NCBI RefSeq assembly: GCF_003994415.1
Contig: NZ_CP034689.1
Span: 3,410,001 to 3,474,000, forward strand
DNA length: 64,000 nt
Reading direction: 5' to 3'
Source of the DNA: Achromobacter spanius
Lineage (GTDB): Bacteria; Pseudomonadota; Gammaproteobacteria; Burkholderiales; Burkholderiaceae_B
A program made the position numbers and the translations under genes. Below the pieces are notes generated by a model. It saw nothing but the letters and a program-made list of their open reading frames with translations. It had not been told where the DNA came from and did not search any database. Within the stretch, counting starts at the first letter, position 1; the number at the start of each line of letters is the position of its first letter. This document shows positions 49,705 to 56,190 of this stretch, piece after piece.

Positions 49705-51063
49705 ATGCCTCAATCTCCCCTGCTTATCGGCTGCGCCTCTGGCTTTTCTGGCGACCGAAGCGACGGCGCCGCCGCCGTGGTGCGCACGTTGGCCGCCCAG
49801 GGCGGCGGCACGCTTATCTTCGAAACGCTTGCCGAACGCACGCTGGCGCTGGCGCAATTGGCGCGCAACGACGACCCCAATCGCGGCTATGAACCGCTGC
49901 TGGACGAGCTGGTGTCGCCGGTGCTGGCGGACTGCCTGCGTCACGGCATCAACATCGTCAGCAACTTTGGCGCGGCCAACCCGCTAGCCGCCGCCCGGCG
50001 CATTGCCGCCATCGCGCGTGAACAAGGCTTGCCCGTGCCACGCATTGCCGTCATTCATGGCGATGCCCTGAACACACCCGAACAACGCGCCCTGCTGCAA
50101 GAACGCCTGGGCGACGCGCTGACCGGACACGATGTGGTCAGCGCCACCGCCTATCTGGGCGCCACGGAAATCGCGCAGGCCTTGGCGGCCGGCGCGCAGG
50201 TGGTGGTGGCGGGCCGCGTGGCCGACCCTTCGCTCACGTTGGGTCCGGCAATGGCTCATTTTGGCTGGGACGCGGAAGACTGGCACCGCCTGGGCCGCGC
50301 CACCATGGCCGGCCACATGCTGGAATGCGGCTTGCAGGTGACCGGGGGCTATTTCTGCGTACCGGGATTGAAAGAGGTGCCTGACGTGCATGCGGCGGGT
50401 TTTCCCATTACGCAGATTGATGCCGACGGCGAATTCATCATCAGCAAGGCCGATGCCACCGGCGGCGCGGTGGACGCCCGCACGGTGAAGGAACAGCTTC
50501 TGTATGAAGTCCACGACCCCGCGCGTTATCTCACGCCCGATGTGGTGGCTGACTTGAGCCAGGCGCGCGTCGTGGAACTGGGTGGCAACCGCGTTGCGGT
50601 ACACGGCATCACCGGCCACGCGCGGCCGTCCGAATTGAAGGTCAACGTCTGCTATCGCGGCGGCTGGCTGGCCGAAGCCGAGATCTCTTACGCCGGCGTA
50701 CAAGCCGAAGCGCGTGCCCGCCTAGCCGCGGACATCGTGCAGAAGCGGCTGGGATCCGAATTCACTTTGCGCGCCGATCTGATCGGCGCCATCAGCATCC
50801 TGGGCGACGACGCCGGCGAATTGCGCCGCGCGCTGCCCGATTCCCATGCGCGCGACGTACGCCTGCGCCTGGCGGGCGAACACGCCGACCGTGCCCAGGC
50901 CGAGCGCATCCTGCGCGAAGTGACAGCGCTTTACACCTGCGGCCCCGCGGGCGGCGGCGGCGTACGCACGGCGCTGCGCCCCCGGCTGAACATGGTGTCA
51001 TGCACCATCCCCCGCGACGCTGTACACAGCGGCTGGAGTTTCCTGGAGGCCATCGCGCCATGA
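49705..51063 (+). CDS. AtuA-like acyclic terpene utilisation family protein (DUF1446)
   Basis: A 452-residue protein of the DUF1446/AtuA family: IGCASGFSGDRSDGAAAVV, IFETLAERTLALAQLARN, NIVSNFGAANPLAAARRI, VVVAGRVADPSLTLGPAM, LECGLQVTGGYF, EFIISKADATGGAVDARTV and TYTCGPAGGGGVR-like end. AtuA is needed for acyclic terpene (citronellol) use in Pseudomonas, though its reaction is not well established. No other atu genes (carboxylase, dehydrogenases) are near, so terpene catabolism is not supported by context. ATG 49705. It overlaps the next gene by 4 bases (ATGA). Confidence 0.88.
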   Translation: MPQSPLLIGCASGFSGDRSDGAAAVVRTLAAQGGGTLIFETLAERTLALAQLARNDDPNRGYEPLLDELVSPVLADCLRHGINIVSNFGAANPLAAARRIAAIAREQGLPVPRIAVIHGDALNTPEQRALLQERLGDALTGHDVVSATAYLGATEIAQALAAGAQVVVAGRVADPSLTLGPAMAHFGWDAEDWHRLGRATMAGHMLECGLQVTGGYFCVPGLKEVPDVHAAGFPITQIDADGEFIISKADATGGAVDARTVKEQLLYEVHDPARYLTPDVVADLSQARVVELGGNRVAVHGITGHARPSELKVNVCYRGGWLAEAEISYAGVQAEARARLAADIVQKRLGSEFTLRADLIGAISILGDDAGELRRALPDSHARDVRLRLAGEHADRAQAERILREVTALYTCGPAGGGGVRTALRPRLNMVSCTIPRDAVHSGWSFLEAIAP

Positions 51064-51449
51064 CCCACTCGTCAAACCCGCAGGCCGTGCCGCTATACCG
51101 CCTGGCCCACAGCCGTTCCGGCGACAAAGGCAATATTTCCAACTTGAGCCTGATTGCCTGGGACCCCGAATGCTACGAGGTACTGGTGGCGCAAGTGACC
51201 GAGGCGCGCGTGGCCGACTGGTTCGCGTACCGCCATCCCGCGCGCGTCACGCGTTATTTGATCCCCACTCTACATGCCATGAACTTTGTGCTGGACGGCG
51301 TGCTGGACGGCGGCGTGAATGACGCGCTGAACCTCGACACGCACGGCAAAAGCCTGTCTTTCAGATTGCTGGACCTGACGGTGGAGGTCAGTGCTGAACT
51401 GGCGCGCCGGCTGCCAGATGTACCCGGCGACCGTCCCGCGGCCGCCTGA
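51060..51449 (+). CDS. AtuA-related small protein (AtuA C-terminal ferredoxin-like domain)
   Basis: A 129-residue protein: VPLYRLAHSRSGDKGNISNLSLIAWDPECYEVL, VADWFAYRHPARVTRYLIPTLHAMNFVLDGVLDGG, and NLDTHGKSLSFRLLDLTVEV. This is the domain that in some AtuA-family proteins is fused to the C-terminus; here it is a separate, translationally coupled gene (ATG 51060 overlaps the preceding stop). The AHSRSGDKGN motif is highly typical. It probably forms a complex with the preceding protein. Exact function unknown. Confidence 0.87.
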   Translation: MTHSSNPQAVPLYRLAHSRSGDKGNISNLSLIAWDPECYEVLVAQVTEARVADWFAYRHPARVTRYLIPTLHAMNFVLDGVLDGGVNDALNLDTHGKSLSFRLLDLTVEVSAELARRLPDVPGDRPAAA

Positions 51450-51491
51450 TTTTTTTCACCCCCTATAAAAAAACACCACAGGAGACACAAC

Positions 51492-52457
51492 ATGCGTATT
51501 TCGTCCAAGGGCCGCCTGGCCCTGTTGCTGGCCGCGGCCCTGCCCTTGACCGCCCTGGCTCAATCGTTCCCCACCAAGCCCATTACCTTCATCGTGCCGT
51601 TTGCAGCCGGCAGCGCTACCGACCAGATCGGCCGCGCTATCGGCCAGGGCGTCACCGAGCAAACCGGCCAGGCCGTGGTCATTGAAAACAAGCCGGGCGC
51701 CAGCGCGATGATCGGCGCCGCCGCCGGTGCGCGGGCCACACCGGATGGCTATACGGTGTTGATCACCACCAACACTACCCACGCCGCCAATGAGCACCTG
51801 TACAAATCGCTGACTTATCACCCGGTGAAGGACTTCGCGCCGATCACCTTGCTGGGCAAAGGCGGCCAGATCATGGTGGTGAACCCCAGCTCGCCGGCCA
51901 AGACCGTGGGGGAATTCCTGGCGCAAGCCAAGAAACAGCCGGGCAAGCTGAGCTTTGGCAGCGGCAGTTCCAGCAGCCGCATCGCGGGTGAACTCTTGCA
52001 GCAGATGGCCGGTGTGCAACTGCTGCACGTGCCGTACAAGAGCAATCCGCTGGCAGTCACTGATCTGCTGGGCGGCCAGATCGACATGATGATTACCGAC
52101 ACGGCCACCGGCCTGCCGCAAGTCAAATCCGGCAAGCTGCGCGCCCTGGGCGTGACGGGCACGGCGCGCTCGCCGTTGGCCCCGGACGTGCCGACGATTG
52201 CCGAAGCAGGAGTACCCGGCTATGAAATGGGCTACTGGTTCGCGGCCTACGCGCCGGCCGGCACACCGCCTGACGTGGTCAAGCGCCTGAACGAACTGCT
52301 GGTCAACGCCACCAAGGCCAAGCCGGCCCAGCAGTTCTATGCCCAGACCGGCACCGACGCCGCCAGCTCCACGCCGGACGAATTGGCCAAGTTCCAGCAA
52401 GCCGAATCAAAGAAGTGGGGCGAAATCATCAAGAAGGCGGGCATCAAGCCCGAATGA
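51492..52457 (+). CDS. Bug-family tripartite tricarboxylate transporter receptor
   Basis: A 321-residue periplasmic binding protein: signal peptide MRISSKGRLALLLAAALPLT to ALAQ, then FPTKPITFIVPFAAGSATDQIGRAI, IENKPGASAMIGAAAGA, LHVPYKSNPLAVTDLLGGQIDMMITD and GKLRALGVTG, the Bug blocks. AGGAGACACAAC precedes ATG 51492. It follows the AtuA pair by 42 bases, so it likely imports the substrate of those proteins. No TctA/TctB genes are present in the window. Its original terminator has been split by an IS. Confidence 0.93.
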   Translation: MRISSKGRLALLLAAALPLTALAQSFPTKPITFIVPFAAGSATDQIGRAIGQGVTEQTGQAVVIENKPGASAMIGAAAGARATPDGYTVLITTNTTHAANEHLYKSLTYHPVKDFAPITLLGKGGQIMVVNPSSPAKTVGEFLAQAKKQPGKLSFGSGSSSSRIAGELLQQMAGVQLLHVPYKSNPLAVTDLLGGQIDMMITDTATGLPQVKSGKLRALGVTGTARSPLAPDVPTIAEAGVPGYEMGYWFAAYAPAGTPPDVVKRLNELLVNATKAKPAQQFYAQTGTDAASSTPDELAKFQQAESKKWGEIIKKAGIKPE

Positions 52458-52499
52458 TGGCGGCGCATTTTGACCGCCATGGCCCATGACTTGCCACAC

Positions 52500-52518
52500 A
52501 GCAAAAAACCCATCGCAT
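52500..52518. repeat. Left half of terminator palindrome split by IS, ending in target duplication CAT
   Basis: AGCAAAAAACCCATCGCA (52500-52517) is the exact reverse complement of 53952-53969 on the other side of the IS. CAT (52516-52518) is repeated at 53950-53952. Together they rebuild a perfect 36-bp palindrome, a bidirectional terminator between the Bug gene and fpr. Confidence 0.9.
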
Positions 52519-52526
52519 TGAACTGA

Positions 52527-52568
52527 CCCCCGAAAGTTGGACTTTGATCCATCCTTCGGGGGTTTTTT
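52527..52568 (+). terminator. Terminator-like hairpin at IS left end
   Basis: CCCCCGAA (52527-52534), part of the left inverted repeat, pairs with TTCGGGGG (52555-52562), followed by six T (52563-52568). It ends two bases before the orfA ATG. It would stop transcription entering from the Bug gene. Confidence 0.65.
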
Positions 52569-52570
52569 GC

Positions 52571-53095
52571 ATGGCAAAGTACGACGAGCAGTTCAAGCTG
52601 GACGCTGTCCGGCGGTATCTGTCTGAACAGCATAGTTATGCGGAAGTGGCGCGGGAGGTCGGCGTGGACTATGCGTTGCTGCGGCGATGGGTGGCTGTCT
52701 ACCAACTGCATGGACGGGCTGGTTTAGTCAGGCCGCGCAAGCGGTATTCGGCGCAATTCAAATTTGAGGTGTTGAAGCGCATCGAGCAGGACGGCTTGTC
52801 GGACAGGCAGGCTGTGGCGGTTTACAACTTGGGCGATTCCGGGGCCATCGGCAAATGGCGTCGTGGGTATGATGAGGGCGGAATGGGCGCATTGGCGCCC
52901 AGACGTCGAGATAGCCCCGCCATGCCACACAAGTATCCACCCGAGCCAACAGCCAAGGACATGACAGAGAAGCAGTTGCGCGAAGAGAACGCGTACCTGC
53001 GAGCGGAGCTCGATTACCTAAAAAAACTCGATGCCTTGATCCAAGCGGAACGGACCGAAGCGCTGGTGAAAAAGCGCAAATGGTCCAAGGGTTGA
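52571..53095 (+). CDS. IS3-family transposase OrfA (IS150 group)
   Basis: A 174-residue protein with two helix-turn-helix regions: DEQFKLDAVRRYLSEQHSYAEVAREVGVDYALLRRWVAVYQLHG and a second, RYSAQFKFEVLKRIEQDGLSDRQAVAVYNLGDSGAIGKWRRGYD. A leucine-zipper-like helix follows (EKQLREENAYLRAELDYLKKLDALI). It binds the IS ends and, when fused to OrfB by frameshift, makes the transposase. ATG 52571 starts just after a T-run hairpin. Ends at TGA 53093-53095, overlapping OrfB. Confidence 0.93.
   Translation: MAKYDEQFKLDAVRRYLSEQHSYAEVAREVGVDYALLRRWVAVYQLHGRAGLVRPRKRYSAQFKFEVLKRIEQDGLSDRQAVAVYNLGDSGAIGKWRRGYDEGGMGALAPRRRDSPAMPHKYPPEPTAKDMTEKQLREENAYLRAELDYLKKLDALIQAERTEALVKKRKWSKG
53020..53026 (+). other. 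Candidate programmed -1 frameshift site in IS (A7)
   Basis: Seven A in the context CTA AAA AAA CTC (OrfA frame) form an A-AAA-AAA slippery heptamer inside the YLKKL zipper. The -1 frame, that of OrfB, is open from here through 53919 with no stop. A second, weaker site GAAAAAG lies near 53068. IS150 uses an A6G site at a comparable place. Confidence 0.5.
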
Positions 53096-53919
53096 GGCAT
53101 CGTCATCCGCTGGCGCTATTGCTGAGAGCAGCCAAGCTGTCGCGCAGCACGTTCTATTACCACCTGAAGGCGCTTGGCGCCGTGGACCCGTACGCCGAGC
53201 TCAAGCAGCGCATCGACGCGGTCTATGCGCAGCACAAGGGCCGCTATGGTTACCGCCGGATCACGGCGGTGCTGCGCCAGGCAGGTGAGCTGGTGAATCA
53301 CAAGACGGTGCAGAAGCTGATGCAGGCGCTGGGCTTGAAGTCGCTCGTGCGCGCCAAGAAGTACCGGTCATATCGAGGTCAGTCGCATCATGTGGCGGCC
53401 AACGTGTTGGCGCGTCGCTTCGAGGCCGAGCGTCCGAACGAGAAGTGGGTCACCGACGTGACCGAGTTCAACGTGCGTGGCGAGAAGCTGTACCTGTCGC
53501 CGGTGATGGACCTGTACAACGGCGAGATCGTGGCCTACGAGACCGCTCTGCGGCCGGTGTTCAAGCTCGTGGGCAGCATGCTGAAGAAGGCGCTGGCGCG
53601 GCTGCGGCCGACGGAGCGCCCCGTGCTGCACTCCGACCAGGGCTGGCAATACCAGCAGCCCATCTACCGGCGCATGCTGGCCGCCCGGTCCGTCACGCAG
53701 AGCATGTCACGCAAGGGCAACTGCCTGGACAATGCCGCCATGGAAAGCTTCTTCGGCACGCTCAAAGCAGAGTTCTTCCACCTCAACCGCTTCGAGAGCA
53801 TCGAGCAGTTGCAGGCCGGCATCCGGCAGTACATCCATTACTACAATCACAATCGCATCAAGCTCAAGCTAAAAGGCCTGAGCCCGGTGCAATACCGAGC
53901 TCAGGCCTTCGGGCTTTAG
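53080..53919 (+). CDS. IS3-family transposase OrfB (DDE integrase domain)
   Basis: A 279-residue frame, in -1 register to OrfA. It has the HTH_21-like LSRSTFYYHLKALG, then KGRYGYRRITAVLR, the first catalytic Asp in EKWVTDVTEF, the second in LHSDQGWQYQ, and Glu in MSRKGNCLDNAAMESFFGTLKAE, the complete DDE set, and finishes HYYNHNRIKLKLKGLSPVQYRAQ. It is normally made as an OrfAB fusion by frameshift; an ATG at 53080 also exists. The frame is intact. Confidence 0.95.
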   Translation: MVQGLRHRHPLALLLRAAKLSRSTFYYHLKALGAVDPYAELKQRIDAVYAQHKGRYGYRRITAVLRQAGELVNHKTVQKLMQALGLKSLVRAKKYRSYRGQSHHVAANVLARRFEAERPNEKWVTDVTEFNVRGEKLYLSPVMDLYNGEIVAYETALRPVFKLVGSMLKKALARLRPTERPVLHSDQGWQYQQPIYRRMLAARSVTQSMSRKGNCLDNAAMESFFGTLKAEFFHLNRFESIEQLQAGIRQYIHYYNHNRIKLKLKGLSPVQYRAQAFGL

Positions 53920-53949
53920 TTGACCGTCCAACTTCTGGGGGTCAGTTCA

Positions 53950-53969
53950 CATGCGATGGGTTTTTTGCT
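53950..53969. repeat. Right half of terminator palindrome split by IS
   Basis: 53952-53969 is the exact reverse complement of 52500-52517, and ends in six T followed by GCT. CAT at 53950-53952 is the second copy of the target duplication. Confidence 0.9.
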
Positions 53970-53996
53970 TCAAGATGTTGGCGGCGTATTTATCGA

Positions 53997-54773
53997 TTAT
54001 TTATCAACAAACGCGCGCTCAACCACGTAGTCGCCCGGCTGACCTACGCCCGGTGACACGGTGAAGCCGCGCTTGTCGAGCATGGCGCTGATGTCGGCCA
54101 GCATATGCGGGCTGCCGCAAATCATGGCGCGGTCGGTTTCCGGGTTGATTTGCGGAATGCCGATGTCGTCGCACAGCTTGCCGTTTTCCATCAGTTCGGT
54201 GATGCGGCCCTGGTTGCGGAACGGCTCACGCGTAACGGTGGGGTAGTACACAAGCTTGTCGCGAACGACGTCACCGAAGAACTCATTGTTCGGCAGTTCT
54301 TTCTCGATGAAGTCGGCGTAGGCCAATTCGCTGACCCAACGCACGCCATGCACCAGAATGACCTTGTCGAAACGTTCGTAGATGTCCGGGTCTTTGATGA
54401 TGCTCATGAAGGGCGCCAGGCCCGTGCCCGTACCGAACAGGAACAGATGCTTGCCGGGCTTCAGGTCATCAACGACCAAGGTGCCAACCGGCTTGCGGCT
54501 GACCAGAATGGTGTCGCCCTCTTTCAGGTGCTGCAGCCGCGACGTCAACGGGCCGTTCTGCACCTTGATGCTGAGGAATTCGAGGTTTTCTTCGTAGTTG
54601 GCGCTGGCGATGCTGTAGGCCCGCAAGAGCGGTTTGCCTTCGACTTCCAGGCCGATCATGACGAAGTGGCCGTTGTGGAACCGCAAGGCCGCGTCACGAG
54701 TCGTGGTGAAGGAGAACAGGGTGTCGTTCCAGTGGTGCACGCTAAGTACGCGCTCTGTGTTGAAAGCAGCCAT
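53997..54773 (-). CDS. fpr: Ferredoxin--NADP+ reductase
   Basis: A 258-residue flavoprotein of the bacterial (subclass I) FPR type: FAD-binding RAYSIASANYEENLEFLSIKVQNGPLTSRLQHLKEGD, NADP-binding LFLFGTGTGLAPFMSIIKD, and CGSPHMLADISAMLDKRGF, with a C-terminal aromatic VERAFVDK, typical of the bacterial class. It exchanges electrons between NADPH and ferredoxin/flavodoxin, often in redox stress and Fe-S repair. ATG 54773 gives the standard N-terminus AAFNTERVLSVHHW. Its own terminator (53950-53969) has been split by the IS. Confidence 0.96.
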   Translation of the reverse strand: MAAFNTERVLSVHHWNDTLFSFTTTRDAALRFHNGHFVMIGLEVEGKPLLRAYSIASANYEENLEFLSIKVQNGPLTSRLQHLKEGDTILVSRKPVGTLVVDDLKPGKHLFLFGTGTGLAPFMSIIKDPDIYERFDKVILVHGVRWVSELAYADFIEKELPNNEFFGDVVRDKLVYYPTVTREPFRNQGRITELMENGKLCDDIGIPQINPETDRAMICGSPHMLADISAMLDKRGFTVSPGVGQPGDYVVERAFVDK

Positions 54774-54936
54774 GTCAAATTCGCTTATTAGGGTTGTCCC
54801 TATTCTACAGGTCTTGTTGGGAACTTGTCTCATTATTCCGTAATACGCTTATGCCGTATTGATAGGGATCAAGGCTGGAACGGCCACCGCTTACGAAAAG
54901 TTGAACGCGTCTTTGCTTCCTGTTATCGTCGCGTTC

Positions 54937-54955
54937 TCAGTTGATAATCATTTTC
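54937..54955 (+). promoter_or_regulatory. Candidate Fur box upstream of fbpA
   Basis: TTGATAATCATTTTC (54941-54955) matches the Fur consensus GATAATGATAATCATTATC at 13 of 19 positions overall and nearly completely in the right-hand 14. It lies about 80 bases before the iron-binding protein start. In iron-replete cells Fur-Fe would repress the operon. Confidence 0.6.
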
Positions 54956-55034
54956 GTTAGCAGACTGTTTTAAGCAGCGGAATGCCCGGTTTTTGCCCGG
55001 CGCTTCCCTTGCAGCCCTAGCCGGAGTTCCCGAC

Positions 55035-56078
55035 ATGACCAAGCGTCCCCAATTGAATTCGCTGCTGCGCGCCCTCGCGCTGGCAGGCGCCGCCGCCTTC
55101 ACCGTTTCGGCCAATGCCGCCGAAGAAGTCAGCCTGTACACCACTCGGGAACCCAAGCTGATCCAGCCGTTGCTGGACGCCTTCACGAAAGAAAGCGGTA
55201 TCAAGGTCAACACTGTTTTCGTCAAGGACGGCCTGCTGGAGCGCGTCAAGGCCGAAGGCGCCAAGTCGCCCGCCGACGTGCTGATGACCGTGGACATCGG
55301 TAACCTGCTGGACCTGGTTGACGGCGGCGTGACGCAATCGATCAAGTCGCAGACCCTGGAATCGGTGATTCCCGCCAACCTGCGCGGCGCTGACGGCAAG
55401 TGGTACGCCCTGTCGCTGCGCGACCGCGTGCTGTATGTGGAAAAGGACCTGAAGCTGGAATCCTTCCGCTACGAAGACCTGGCCGACCCGAAGTGGAAAG
55501 GCAAGGTCTGCATCCGTTCCGGCCAGCACCCCTACAACACCGCCATGATCGCGTCCATGATCGCGCATGACGGCGCGGAAGCCACCGAAAAATGGCTGCG
55601 CGGCGTGAAGGCCAACCTGGCGCGCAAGGCCGCGGGCGGTGACCGCGACGTGGCGCGCGACATCCTGGGCGGCATTTGCGACATCGGCCTGGCCAACGCC
55701 TACTACGTGGGCCACATGAAGAACGCCCAACCCGGCACCGACGCACGTAAATGGGGCGATGCCATCAAAGTCATCCGCCCGACGTTCGCCAACGAGAAAA
55801 GTGGTGGTACGCACGTGAACGTCAGCGGCGCAGCCGTCGCCGCGCACGCGCCGCACAAGGAAAACGCCATCAAGCTGCTGGACTTCCTGGTGTCGGAACC
55901 CGCCCAGGCGCTGTATGCCCAGGCCAACTATGAATACCCCGTGCGCAAGGGCGTGAAGCTGGACCCGGTTATTGCCAGCTTTGGTGAATTGAAGGTTGAT
56001 CCGCTGCCCCTGACCGAAATCGCCAAGCATCGCAAACAAGCCAGCGAACTGGTTGACAAGGTCGGCTTCGACAACTGA
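55035..56078 (+). CDS. fbpA: Ferric iron-binding periplasmic protein (FbpA/FutA-like)
   Basis: A 347-residue binding protein with signal peptide up to about residue 30 (ANA), then EEVSLYTTREPKLIQPLLDAFTKESGIKVNTVF, ADVLMTVDIGNLLDLVDGG, RDRVLYVEKDLKLESFRYEDLADPKWKGKVCIRSG and GLANAYYVGHM, whose paired Tyr are the ferric ligands of the family. It captures Fe3+ for the membrane parts downstream. ATG 55035 follows GGAG by 8 bases. A Fur-box-like sequence is upstream. Confidence 0.94.
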   Translation: MTKRPQLNSLLRALALAGAAAFTVSANAAEEVSLYTTREPKLIQPLLDAFTKESGIKVNTVFVKDGLLERVKAEGAKSPADVLMTVDIGNLLDLVDGGVTQSIKSQTLESVIPANLRGADGKWYALSLRDRVLYVEKDLKLESFRYEDLADPKWKGKVCIRSGQHPYNTAMIASMIAHDGAEATEKWLRGVKANLARKAAGGDRDVARDILGGICDIGLANAYYVGHMKNAQPGTDARKWGDAIKVIRPTFANEKSGGTHVNVSGAAVAAHAPHKENAIKLLDFLVSEPAQALYAQANYEYPVRKGVKLDPVIASFGELKVDPLPLTEIAKHRKQASELVDKVGFDN

Positions 56079-56131
56079 TCCCCGATAGCCGCATGGCGCT
56101 TATGGCGTGATGCGGCCGTCTGACAGTATTG

Positions 56132-56162
56132 GGCCTGTTCCCTTTTTTGAAGGGAACAGGCC
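56132..56162 (+). repeat. 13-bp stem-loop between fbpA and fbpB
   Basis: GGCCTGTTCCCTT (56132-56144) pairs perfectly with AAGGGAACAGGCC (56150-56162) across a 5-base loop. No T-run follows, so it looks more like an mRNA-stabilising or partial attenuator hairpin than a full terminator. Confidence 0.75.
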
Positions 56163-56190
56163 TTGCCATTGATGCCATCAACTTTGAAGT

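Larger units (their letters stand above)
52519..53949 (+). mobile_element. IS3-family insertion sequence, IS150 group (1431 bp)
   Basis: Terminal inverted repeats of 24 bases (52519-52542 and 53926-53949) begin TGAACTGACCCCC and match at 22 of 24 positions, differing at positions 14 and 15; ends are TG...CA as usual for IS3. A 3-bp direct repeat CAT flanks it. Two consecutive frames code OrfA (two HTH) and OrfB (DDE integrase) in -1 register, as in IS150. The element looks complete, and its frames are intact, so it may be active. It sits at the centre of an intrinsic terminator. Confidence 0.93.
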
